DNA of 64,000 nucleotides from Phenylobacterium sp. (GTDB lineage: Bacteria; Pseudomonadota; Alphaproteobacteria; Caulobacterales; Caulobacteraceae). The notes beneath the pieces were generated by a model that worked only from the letters and a program-made list of their open reading frames with translations, did no database searches and was not told the origin of the DNA. A program made the translations under genes and the position numbers. The stretch's first letter is position 1. The number at the start of each line of letters is the position of its first letter. Of this stretch, positions 54,448 to 62,298 are shown piece by piece. Location: positions 62,001-126,000 of the forward strand of contig NZ_JAUXXE010000019.1 of the NCBI RefSeq assembly GCF_030681155.1, given 5' to 3'.

Positions 54448-55443
54448 ATGAACCGCGTCGCGGTTCCACTTGAGCTGTCGCCGCCGGCCGAAAGGCCGCG
54501 CGGCGGAGCCGTGATCGAGCTCGGCGGCCCCACCATGGGGGTCGCCTGGAGCGTGAAGGCGCTTGCGCCGCCGGATCTTGATCTGGCGGGCGTCCAGGAC
54601 GGCCTCCAGGCCCAGCTCAACCGGGTGGTCGCCCAGATGAGCCCCTGGGAGCCACAATCCGACATCAGCCGCTTCAACGGCTCGTCAGCCGGCGCGTGGC
54701 TGGACATGGCTCCGGCGTTCAATCACGTGCTGTCGGGCGCGCTGCGCTGGGCGCGGGCTAGTGACGGCGCCTTCGATCCCACCGCGGGTCGTTTGGTCGA
54801 CCTGTGGGGCTTTGGCCCTGCGGGGCCCGTGACCGCCCCGCCAGACGAAGCGGCGGTCAGGGCCGCCCTGGACGCCAGCGGTTGGGACAGACTGGCTGTA
54901 GAGGGCTCCAGGGCCTTTCAGCCCGGTGGGCTGGAGCTCGACTTTTCAGGCATCGCCAAAGGCTTCGGCGTCGACGAGGTCTCGCGCGCCCTCAACCTCA
55001 TGGGCCTGCCGGACCACCTTGTGGAGATCGGCGGTGAATTGCGCGGCCACGGTATCAAGCCGGACGGCGAACCTTGGTGGGTGGAGATCGCCGCCCCACC
55101 CGGCGTAACGCTTCCGGGCGGGCCGATACTCCTGGCCCTCCACGGCCTCGCCGTCGCCACCTCGGGCGACTATCACCGCTTCCTGGACCATGGGGGCCGT
55201 CGATACGCCCACACGTTGGATCCGCGACTCGGTCGGCCGATCGACAACGCCATCCGCTCCGTCAGCGTGATTCACCAGACCTGCATGGACGCCGACGCGC
55301 TCAGCACCGCCCTGGGCGTGCTCGGACCGCTCGCGGGGGCGGAATTCGCCTTAAAACATGACCTTGCCGCCTATTTCCTGGTGGACGACGGGGCCGGTTT
55401 GCGCGAAATCCTCTCCCCGAAGTTCGAGGCCATGCTCGGCTGA
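54448..55443 (+). CDS. apbE: FAD:protein FMN transferase ApbE
   Basis: ApbE transfers FMN from FAD to Thr/Ser of target proteins. The 331-residue protein has the core [53 protein letters not shown] and the metal/FAD segment [15 protein letters not shown]. There is no evident signal peptide or lipobox, unusual for periplasmic ApbE, so it may act on targets before export or use a missed upstream start. It is the last gene of the Fur-box operon. Confidence 0.92.
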   Translation: MNRVAVPLELSPPAERPRGGAVIELGGPTMGVAWSVKALAPPDLDLAGVQDGLQAQLNRVVAQMSPWEPQSDISRFNGSSAGAWLDMAPAFNHVLSGALRWARASDGAFDPTAGRLVDLWGFGPAGPVTAPPDEAAVRAALDASGWDRLAVEGSRAFQPGGLELDFSGIAKGFGVDEVSRALNLMGLPDHLVEIGGELRGHGIKPDGEPWWVEIAAPPGVTLPGGPILLALHGLAVATSGDYHRFLDHGGRRYAHTLDPRLGRPIDNAIRSVSVIHQTCMDADALSTALGVLGPLAGAEFALKHDLAAYFLVDDGAGLREILSPKFEAMLG

Positions 55444-55476
55444 GGCTTCACCCGTGCGGCAATTTCCCAGCCTGGA

Positions 55477-55504
55477 TTGACTTTAGGTTCGGGATTCGTA
55501 TTGT
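55477..55504 (+). promoter_or_regulatory. Sigma-70-type promoter of rpmG
   Basis: TTGACT, a 16-bp spacer, and TATTGT form a good housekeeping promoter 53 bp before the rpmG ATG. Confidence 0.6.
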
Positions 55505-55556
55505 CCGCCGCTCTTTCGAACACCTGCCGGTCAAGCCGGCCCCGCGAGGACCGACC

Positions 55557-55724
55557 ATGGCGAAGCCCGCCTCCATCAAGATCCGCCTGAACTCGTCTGC
55601 GGACACTGGCTACTTCTACGTGACCAAGAAGAACGCCCGCACCAAGACCGAGAAACTGGTCATGATGAAGTACGACCCGGTGGTTCGGAAGCACGTCGAA
55701 TTCAAAGAAGGCAAGATTAAGTAG
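55557..55724 (+). CDS. rpmG: 50S ribosomal protein L33
   Basis: The 55-residue product starts [20 protein letters not shown] and ends [29 protein letters not shown] is the L33 signature. Length and the cysteine-free form match alphaproteobacterial L33. It is monocistronic, with its own promoter and a strong terminator 26 bp after the stop. Confidence 0.96.
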   Translation: MAKPASIKIRLNSSADTGYFYVTKKNARTKTEKLVMMKYDPVVRKHVEFKEGKIK

Positions 55725-55750
55725 CCTTCGCAGACCTCCAGTCTGTGGAA

Positions 55751-55779
55751 ACGCCCGGCTGCATGGCCGGGCGTTTTTC
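55751..55779 (+). terminator. Rho-independent terminator of rpmG
   Basis: The stem acgcccggc / gccgggcgt with a short loop is followed by TTTTT. It lies between rpmG and a convergent membrane-protein gene. Confidence 0.92.
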
Positions 55780-55783
55780 GTTG

Positions 55784-56152
55784 TCAGGACCGTCGCGACC
55801 TTCCCAGCAGGGATAGCGCCAAGCCCACCAGGGCGACCGCGAACATCAGCCCGATGACCAGGGTCAGGGTCTTTTCGCGAGCGCCGACCTGCGCTCCGGC
55901 TTCCATCAGGTCGCGGTAGTTACCGAAGAACGACATCCAGAACATGGCGCAGGCAAAGCCCCAACCGGCGCTTAGCCAGCGCTCGGCGAAGCCGCGCAGC
56001 GCCAGCAGGCCGCCCACGACCAGCATGATGGCGGCCAGGTAGTCCACCACCCAGAACGGCCACCATTGCCAGTCGCCCCAGTTGCGCACGGCCTCGAGTA
56101 CGCCCAGCAGCAGCCCGAACCCGATGGCGAGCCAAGCCGATATCCTGATCAT
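55784..56152 (-). CDS. Four-helix integral membrane protein, unknown
   Basis: The 122-residue protein has four hydrophobic segments: AWLAIGFGLLLGVLEAVRN, FWVVDYLAAIMLVVGGLLAL, a tryptophan-rich third, and LTLVIGLMFAVALVGLALSL. Short loops and a basic C-terminus (GRSRRS) are present. I do not recognise a named family. It follows pleD on the same strand with 89 bp between, across an 8-bp tandem repeat. Function unknown. Confidence 0.75.
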   Translation of the reverse strand: MIRISAWLAIGFGLLLGVLEAVRNWGDWQWWPFWVVDYLAAIMLVVGGLLALRGFAERWLSAGWGFACAMFWMSFFGNYRDLMEAGAQVGAREKTLTLVIGLMFAVALVGLALSLLGRSRRS

Positions 56153-56218
56153 TCGATCCTCCCCTGGTTGTTGGAGAGGAGCTTGACCTCGATAGGGGTG
56201 TTTTGGAAGAGCGGCCCT

Positions 56219-56250
56219 CAGGCCGTCAGGCTGTCAGGCCGTCAGGCCGC
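56219..56250. repeat. Four tandem copies of an 8-bp unit at the pleD 3' end
   Basis: caggccgt, caggctgt, caggccgt, caggccgc. Most of the array is noncoding; the last copy covers the final pleD codons and stop. Slippage here could change only the extreme C-terminus. Confidence 0.7.
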
Positions 56251-57606
56251 GCGCGCGACGACCTTGTTTCGCCCTGAAGCCTTGGCCTCATAGACGGCCT
56301 CGTCGGCGCGCTTGAGCAGCACTTCGGGCCGGTCGGTCTCGCCTAGGGTCGCAGCGACCCCGATCGAGATCGTGACTGTCAACAGCTCGGAGCCGCCCAT
56401 CACGCGGAAAGGCGAGCCGGCGACGTGCAGGCGGATACGCTCGGCGATACGCTCGGCGTCCTCGATGGTGGTGTCGGGCATCACGACCACGAACTCCTCG
56501 CCGCCATAGCGGCACGGCAGATCGATGGCGCGGACATTGGAAGCCAGGCGCACAGCAAACTCTCGCAGCACCTCGTCGCCGACGTCGTGGCCGTAGCCGT
56601 CGTTGATCTTCTTGAAGTGGTCGATGTCGATCAGCAGGCAAGCGACCGCGTCGCCGCCGTGGGCCGCCCGCTTCACCAAGGCCTCAAGCTGCCCGTTCAT
56701 GTAGCGGCGATTGTGCAGGCCGGTCAGCTGGTCGGTGACCGCCAACTCCAGCGAGTGGTCGAGATTGTCGCGCAGATAGTCGGTGTAGCGCTTGCGGCGG
56801 ATCTGGGTGCGGGCACGGGCCGCCAGCTCCTGAGGGTCGATCGGCTTGGCCAGGATGTCGTTGACCCCGATCTCCAGGGCCTTCACCAGGCGCGGCCGCT
56901 CGTCGAAATCGACAATGGCCAAGATCGGCAGGTGCCGTGTCGCCTCGTCCGACCGGAGCTGGGCGGCGAAACGCAGGCCGTCGAACGAGCGGGCCGTGGC
57001 GTTGACGATGATCAGGTCCACCAAGCCCTTGGCGGTCATCAAGGCGACTTCCGGATCGCCCTCGATCACCGGCCGATGCTCGATGGCCAGCTCCGAGGCG
57101 ACGCGCTGGGCCTGGCGCTCATGATCATCGACGATCAGCACCCTGCCCCCCGTGCCGCCCAAACGCGAAGACGCCCCGGCGATCACGCCCATGCGGCGGC
57201 CGGAGGCCTCGCGGTCGCGAAGTTCGTCGATCACCATCTTCAGGCGGGTCAGGCTGCGCACTCGCGCGAACAGCATCACGTCGTCGATGGGCTTAGTGAG
57301 GAATTCGTCGGCGCCGGCCTCAAGGCCCGCGATACGGTCGCCGCGGCCGTCCAGGGCGGTGACCAGCACCACCGGCACGTGCCGGGTCTCAGGATCGTCC
57401 TTCAGCCGGCGGCAGACTTGAAAGCCGTCCATGCCGGGCATCATCACGTCCAACAGGACGATGTCGGGCTTTTCGCTGGCGGCGATGGCCAGCGCCGTCG
57501 GTCCGTCGTGCGCCGTCAGGACGTCGTAATATTCGGCGGTCAGCTTGGCTTCGAGCAAGCGGACATTGGCCTCGATATCATCGACGACGAGAATGCGCGC
57601 GGACAT
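56242..57606 (-). CDS. pleD: Response regulator diguanylate cyclase PleD
   Basis: PleD makes cyclic di-GMP and drives the swarmer-to-stalked transition. The 454-residue protein has receiver domain 1 with phosphoacceptor D53 (LLDVMMPGMDG), an adaptor receiver domain without a phosphoacceptor at the usual place (IIVNATARS), and a GGDEF domain with GGEEF at 368-372. The I-site is RAID (R359, D362), the product-inhibition site. The numbering agrees with C. crescentus PleD. It is co-transcribed with divK, 5 bp upstream. Confidence 0.97.
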   Translation of the reverse strand: MSARILVVDDIEANVRLLEAKLTAEYYDVLTAHDGPTALAIAASEKPDIVLLDVMMPGMDGFQVCRRLKDDPETRHVPVVLVTALDGRGDRIAGLEAGADEFLTKPIDDVMLFARVRSLTRLKMVIDELRDREASGRRMGVIAGASSRLGGTGGRVLIVDDHERQAQRVASELAIEHRPVIEGDPEVALMTAKGLVDLIIVNATARSFDGLRFAAQLRSDEATRHLPILAIVDFDERPRLVKALEIGVNDILAKPIDPQELAARARTQIRRKRYTDYLRDNLDHSLELAVTDQLTGLHNRRYMNGQLEALVKRAAHGGDAVACLLIDIDHFKKINDGYGHDVGDEVLREFAVRLASNVRAIDLPCRYGGEEFVVVMPDTTIEDAERIAERIRLHVAGSPFRVMGGSELLTVTISIGVAATLGETDRPEVLLKRADEAVYEAKASGRNKVVARAA

Positions 57607-57611
57607 GACGG

Positions 57612-57977
57612 CTAACTCAGCAAGCGGCGAATGGTATCGAGGAAGTGCGATACCGAGATCGGCTTGGAGATATACGCCTCACAGCCGCCCTCACGGATAC
57701 GCTCCTCATCGCCTTTCATGGCGAAGGCGGTGACGGCGACGACCGGAATACCGGCCAGTTCGTCGTCTTCCTTTAGCCATTTCGTGACCTCCAGCCCCGA
57801 GATCTCGGGAAGCTGGATATCCATTAGAATCAAGTCAGGACGATGCTCCCGAGCCAACGCAAGCGCCTGCAATCCCTCGCGGGTCTGCAAAGTTTCGTAG
57901 CCTTGGGCATCGAGCAGATCATGAAAGAGTTTCATGTTCAGCTCGTTGTCCTCGACGATGAGGACCTTCTTGGCCAT
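57612..57977 (-). CDS. divK: Single-domain response regulator DivK
   Basis: DivK is the cell-fate regulator phosphorylated by DivJ and dephosphorylated by PleC. The 121-residue protein begins [20 protein letters not shown] and has D53 in [14 protein letters not shown] switch residues in [20 protein letters not shown], and the lysine in YISKPISV. The ATG at 57977 matches family length; in-frame upstream codons to 58025 are not used. divK-pleD order is a Caulobacterales hallmark. Confidence 0.97.
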   Translation of the reverse strand: MAKKVLIVEDNELNMKLFHDLLDAQGYETLQTREGLQALALAREHRPDLILMDIQLPEISGLEVTKWLKEDDELAGIPVVAVTAFAMKGDEERIREGGCEAYISKPISVSHFLDTIRRLLS

Positions 57978-58097
57978 TTTCATCTCGCCGATGCTTCGAA
58001 GCCCGCGAATCGACGCTGACCCCACCTTTGGATCGTTGATCTCACGGATATCCTTAAACTCGCGTTAGTCGCGCTCAGGAGTCCCAAACTGACCCAC

Positions 58098-58754
58098 ATG
58101 CCCCAGACCGCCGCCCTCAGGGCTCCAAACCTCGCCGATATGGGGCTGGATACCCGCCGGCCCCTGCTGCTCGTGGATGTGGACGAGGTATTGGGCCTGT
58201 TCATGCAAGGGTTCGGAAAGTTTCTCGAAGGTCGCGGCCTGGAATTTCGCGTCGATCGTTTCGCGCTATTTCAGAATATCTACCGTCCGGGCGAGACCGA
58301 GCACCTGCCGGTCGCCGACGGAAAAGTTCATTTCGACGACTTCTTCCGCTTCGGCTGCGGCGACATGGAACCGGCGCCCGGTGGCGCGGACGCCCTGCAC
58401 GCCCTGTCGGAGCATGCCAACATCGTGATCCTGACCAACGCGCCCGGCCCAGCCCGGCTGGCGCGGGCGCGGTGGCTGGGCCGCCACAGGATGGACTACC
58501 CGCTGGTCCTGAACACCGGCCCAAAGGGACCGCTGGCCGCCAGCATGGTTCGGCAGGTTCAGGGGCCAGCGGCGTTCATCGACGACCTGATGTCCAATCT
58601 GGACTCGGTAGCCGAAAACGCGCCGCAGGTGCGCCGCTTCCAGATGGTCGCCGACCCGAGGCTCCAGCCCCTCGCCCCGACCGCGCCTGATCGCCACCGG
58701 CGCATCGACGATTGGGCCGAGCTGAGAGCGGCGATCGAGGCGACGATCCTCTAG
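58098..58754 (+). CDS. HAD-like protein
   Basis: The 218-residue protein has LLLVDVDEVLGLFMQGFGKF with a D-x-D pair near residue 27, as in HAD phosphatases, then VILTNAPGPARLARARWLG (motif II like) and FIDDLMSNLDSVAENAP (motif IV like). The first motif lacks the DGT ending, so it may be a divergent HAD enzyme. It is divergent from divK with about 120 bp between starts and converges on the YceI gene. Substrate unknown. Confidence 0.75.
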   Translation: MPQTAALRAPNLADMGLDTRRPLLLVDVDEVLGLFMQGFGKFLEGRGLEFRVDRFALFQNIYRPGETEHLPVADGKVHFDDFFRFGCGDMEPAPGGADALHALSEHANIVILTNAPGPARLARARWLGRHRMDYPLVLNTGPKGPLAASMVRQVQGPAAFIDDLMSNLDSVAENAPQVRRFQMVADPRLQPLAPTAPDRHRRIDDWAELRAAIEATIL

Positions 58755-58762
58755 GTGTCAGG

Positions 58763-59485
58763 CTACTGCGCTGGCGCCGCCGCCGCCGCCGTCCCGGCCG
58801 CGACGGGCTGGGTGAATTCGGCCTCGATGAAGAACTCAACCTCGTCGCCGACCCCGAAGTTCGATCCGGCCGGCGGAATGCCGTAGCTGACCCCGAACTC
58901 CGAGCGCTTCAACGAGCCATGCGCCGAGAACCCAATCCGCGAACCCGGATCCATGCCGCTGGGCTTAGAGCCGCCGTTGAAGGTCGTCTCCAGCGTCACC
59001 GGCCGCGTCACGCCATGCAGCGTCAGGTCGCCCGTCACATTGGCGGTGGCCGGCCCAGTTACGTCGACCTTGGTCGATTTGAAGGTGATCTTCGGGAATT
59101 TCGCTGCGTCCAGCCATGACGGCCCAGCCAATTCGGCGTCGAAATCGGGCTTGTCGCCATGAAAGTCGGTCTCGATCGAGCGCGGGTCGATGGTCGCGCT
59201 GACGCTCATCGCCGCCGGGTTGGCCGGATCGAACTGGAGATCGGCCGCGATGTCAGTGAAGCGCGCCGTGTAGCGGGACATGCCAAGGTGGTTCACTCGG
59301 AACGTCACGCTAGCGTGGTTCTCATCAAGCTTGTAGGCGCCCGGCAGAGCCTCGTTCGCCGGGGCGGGCTTGGCGGGCGTCGCGACGGCGGCGGGCTGGG
59401 CTTTCTCCGCTTTCTCCGCCGCTGGCGGAGAACAGGCGGCTAGGCTGACCGTGGTGAGAGCCGTGATCCAAAGAGCGTGCTTCAT
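58763..59485 (-). CDS. YceI-family lipoprotein
   Basis: The 240-residue protein starts with a lipoprotein signal: the lipobox LAAC places the lipid on C18. A Pro/Ala/Lys linker follows, then the YceI lipocalin-like barrel (YKLDENHASVTFRVNHLGMS; KFPKITFKSTKVDV; GVTRPVTLETTF). YceI barrels bind polyprenyl chains. The ATG at 59485 was chosen; the frame extension to 59644 has no signal features. It is divergent from the ROK kinase gene by 164 bp. Confidence 0.9.
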   Translation of the reverse strand: MKHALWITALTTVSLAACSPPAAEKAEKAQPAAVATPAKPAPANEALPGAYKLDENHASVTFRVNHLGMSRYTARFTDIAADLQFDPANPAAMSVSATIDPRSIETDFHGDKPDFDAELAGPSWLDAAKFPKITFKSTKVDVTGPATANVTGDLTLHGVTRPVTLETTFNGGSKPSGMDPGSRIGFSAHGSLKRSEFGVSYGIPPAGSNFGVGDEVEFFIEAEFTQPVAAGTAAAAAPAQ

Positions 59486-59649
59486 GCTGAGGTTTCCCGT
59501 TGAGGTTCGCGATGCTCGCGCCAGATAAAATCCAGATCCGCCTCTCAGAGTTGCACGAAGCTCTACCCCGTCGCCACGCGAAACCGAACTCGCACCCAAC
59601 GTCTGAGCGACCATTGAACTGAGCGCCGAAACGGAACAAACCATGATCC

Positions 59650-60543
59650 ATGGTTAGGATCGGGGTGGATTTCGGCGGGACCAAGATTGAGGCGGCGGCG
59701 CTGGACGCCGAGGGCCGCTTTCTGTCGCGCGTGCGTGGGACTTCGCCCCGAAACTATGAGGCCGGCCTCATCGCCGTCCGCGATCTCGTCGCCGAAGCCG
59801 AACGTCAGGCCGGCGTACATGGCGCAAGCGTCGGGATCGGCGGCCCCGGCTCGCCATCGCCGGTGACCGGGCTGATGCGCAACGCCAATTCCACTGAACT
59901 CAATGGCCGTCCCTTTGCCGATGACCTAGCGCGAGTGCTGGAGCGACCGGTCCGCTATGCCAACGACGCCAACTGCCTGGCGCTCTCCGAGGCAACCGAC
60001 GGCGCGGGCGCGGGCCATGCGGTCGTGTTTGCGGTGATCCTGGGCACCGGCTGCGGCGCGGGCGTCACGGTTGGCGGGGAGATCATCGAGGGCCGCAACG
60101 CCATCGCGGGTGAATGGGGCCACATGCCCCTGCCCTGGCCGACGGCGCAGGAACATCCCGGCCCAGAGTGCTGGTGCGGTCGTCGCAACTGTCTGGAGCT
60201 ATGGGTCTCCGGCACGGGCTTCACCCGCGACCATGGCGGCGCAAGGACCGGCGAGGAGATCGTCGCCTTGTCTCGCACTGGGGACACCGGCGCGAGGGCC
60301 TCCCTCGACCGCTACATCGATCGGCTGGCCCGCGGCCTTGCCGTGGTCTGCGATATCCTCGATCCCGACGCCATCGTACTGGGCGGCGGCATGTCCAATG
60401 TCGACGAGCTTTATGAACGCCTGCCCGGCGCCATAGCCCCGCTGGCGTTCTCCGACGTCTTCACCACTCCCGTGCTCCGCGCCGTCCACGGCGACTCGTC
60501 GGGCGTCAGGGGCGCCGCCCGGCTATGGCCGCTATCGCCATGA
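59650..60543 (+). CDS. ROK-family sugar kinase (fructokinase-like)
   Basis: The 297-residue ROK kinase has the ATP phosphate-binding start IGVDFGGTKIEAAALD, YANDANCLALSEA with the catalytic Asp, LGTGCGAGV, and the zinc signature GPECWCGRRNCLELWVSG. The short AGEWGHMPLPWP segment is typical of Mak-type fructokinases. Sugar specificity is not proven. Its stop overlaps the dinB start (ATGA), an unexpected pairing of sugar kinase and polymerase. Confidence 0.9.
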   Translation: MVRIGVDFGGTKIEAAALDAEGRFLSRVRGTSPRNYEAGLIAVRDLVAEAERQAGVHGASVGIGGPGSPSPVTGLMRNANSTELNGRPFADDLARVLERPVRYANDANCLALSEATDGAGAGHAVVFAVILGTGCGAGVTVGGEIIEGRNAIAGEWGHMPLPWPTAQEHPGPECWCGRRNCLELWVSGTGFTRDHGGARTGEEIVALSRTGDTGARASLDRYIDRLARGLAVVCDILDPDAIVLGGGMSNVDELYERLPGAIAPLAFSDVFTTPVLRAVHGDSSGVRGAARLWPLSP

Positions 60544-61808
60544 GCGCACTTTGCCGCGACTGCTTCCGGCGCGGGGATCTTGGCCGTCGCTGCCCGCGAT
60601 GCGGATCGCCCCGGGTCGTCGCGCATGATGAACTGGAGCAGCTCTCGATCGCCCACATGGATTGCGACGCCTTCTACGCCTCGGTGGAAAAGCGCGACGA
60701 TCCCAGCCTGCGCGATCAGGCGGTCATCGTTGGCGGCGGCAAACGCGGGGTGGTGACGACATGTTGCTACATCGCCCGCATTTCAGGCGTTCGCTCGGCC
60801 ATGCCGATGTTCAAGGCGCGTCAGCTCTGCCCCGAGGCGGTGATCGTCAAACCAGACTTCACCAAGTACCGAACCGAAAGCCGACGGATCATGGCCATGA
60901 TCCGTGACCTGACGCCTCTGGTTCAGCCGCTCTCGCTGGACGAGGCATGGATGGACCTCTCAGGCACGGAGCGCCTGCACGGCGCGCCGCCGGCCGAAAT
61001 CCTGTCGCGGCTGCAGGCGCAGATCGAGGCCGAGATCGGGATCACCGTCTCCATCGGCCTGGCCCCCAACAAATTCCTGGCGAAAATCGCCTCGGATCTC
61101 GACAAGCCTCGCGGCTTCTCGGTGATCGGCGCGGCGGAGGCCCAAGGCTTCCTGGCCACCAAGCCGGTCGGCATCATCCCCGGCGTCGGCCCAGCGATGA
61201 TCAAATCCCTGGAAGGCGCGGGCTATCGCACCGTCGGCGACCTAGCGCGCGCCGAGCCCAAGGCGCTGGCCAAATGGTTCGGGGCCAACGGCCTGCGGCT
61301 CTTCGATCTGGCCCACGGACGCGACAATCGCCCAGTCAATCCGAACGAGGAGCGCAAGGGGATCAGCGCCGAGACGACCTTCAATGAGGATCTCAACACC
61401 TTCGAGGACTTGGAAGACAGGCTCGCGCCCCTATGTGAGCGTGTCGCTCGTCAGGCCCGCGCCGGCGGCGTCGCCGGCCGCGTGGTCACACTCAAGTTGC
61501 GCGGGACCGATTTCAAGATCATCACACGGCGCCGGGCTCTTCCGGTCCCGACGCAAACGGCCAAGACACTGTTCGAGGTGGGCCGGGAACTATTAACCAA
61601 GGAGGCGAATGGAAAACGTTGGCGGCTAATCGGGATCGGCATCGCCGAACTGATTGAAGCCGACGCCGTGGAGCATGACTTCTTCGCTGGAGCAGAACGT
61701 CGCGCATTGATCGAAGAGACGGCCGTCGACCGCCTAAGGGCGCGATTCGGACCCGGGGCGGTGATCAGTGGACGGGCGCTTGGCGCGAAACGCTCCTCCG
61801 AGGATTGA
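60540..61808 (+). CDS. dinB: DNA polymerase IV (Y family) with N-terminal zinc ribbon
   Basis: DinB is an error-prone translesion polymerase. The 422-residue protein has catalytic residues in IAHMDCDAFYASVEKR (D41) and LSLDEAWMDLSG, the thumb helix-hairpin-helix GIIPGVGPAMIKSLEGAG, and the little-finger domain. Before the palm lies a four-cysteine zinc-ribbon-like segment (C5, C8, C18, C21) not found in E. coli DinB. The ATG at 60540 overlaps the ROK gene. I did not see a clear LexA box in the sequence directly upstream. Confidence 0.94.
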   Translation: MSALCRDCFRRGDLGRRCPRCGSPRVVAHDELEQLSIAHMDCDAFYASVEKRDDPSLRDQAVIVGGGKRGVVTTCCYIARISGVRSAMPMFKARQLCPEAVIVKPDFTKYRTESRRIMAMIRDLTPLVQPLSLDEAWMDLSGTERLHGAPPAEILSRLQAQIEAEIGITVSIGLAPNKFLAKIASDLDKPRGFSVIGAAEAQGFLATKPVGIIPGVGPAMIKSLEGAGYRTVGDLARAEPKALAKWFGANGLRLFDLAHGRDNRPVNPNEERKGISAETTFNEDLNTFEDLEDRLAPLCERVARQARAGGVAGRVVTLKLRGTDFKIITRRRALPVPTQTAKTLFEVGRELLTKEANGKRWRLIGIGIAELIEADAVEHDFFAGAERRALIEETAVDRLRARFGPGAVISGRALGAKRSSED

Positions 61809-61911
61809 AACCTGCACGAAACCCAAGCCCAGGACGTGACAAAAACACGCGGATCGCGGTGTTGGGATCGTCTGCGGTGATTTCAACCCTTCCATACGGC
61901 GTCCTTTTCCA

Positions 61912-61928
61912 TATCTAATCCTTAGATA
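61912..61928. promoter_or_regulatory. Perfect palindrome in the clpS leader
   Basis: TATCTAA-TCC-TTAGATA has perfect 7-bp arms and lies 32 bp before the clpS ATG. It is AT-rich in a GC-rich region. It may be an operator or overlap the -10 element. Confidence 0.45.
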
Positions 61929-61960
61929 GCGAGGGTGAGCGCCCTCAGGAGACCTGTTAG

Positions 61961-62290
61961 ATGGCCGAGCGCAAGCAAGGTGATCAAGATACGGGCGTCC
62001 GGTCGACGGTCATCACTCAGACCAAGCCGAAGACGCAGAAACCGTCGATGTATCGCGTGCTCATCCTAAACGATGACTACACGCCGATGGAATTCGTCGT
62101 TTACGTGCTTGAGCAGTACTTCAACAAGTCGCGCGAAGACGCGACCAGGATCATGCTTCACGTCCACCAACATGGGGTGGGAGTGTGCGGCGTGTTTACC
62201 TACGAAGTGGCGGAAACAAAGGTGGCCCAGGTCGTTGATACCGCAAGACGGCATCAGCACCCGCTGCAATGCACCATGGAAAAGGATTGA
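61961..62290 (+). CDS. clpS: ATP-dependent Clp protease adaptor ClpS
   Basis: ClpS delivers N-end-rule substrates to ClpAP. The 109-residue protein has the core [20 protein letters not shown] with the N-degron pocket residues N, D and M, and the helix pair ending [20 protein letters not shown] and [10 protein letters not shown]. It is followed 8 bp later by clpA, forming the usual clpS-clpA operon. Confidence 0.97.
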   Translation: MAERKQGDQDTGVRSTVITQTKPKTQKPSMYRVLILNDDYTPMEFVVYVLEQYFNKSREDATRIMLHVHQHGVGVCGVFTYEVAETKVAQVVDTARRHQHPLQCTMEKD

Positions 62291-62298
62291 GGCCCAGA

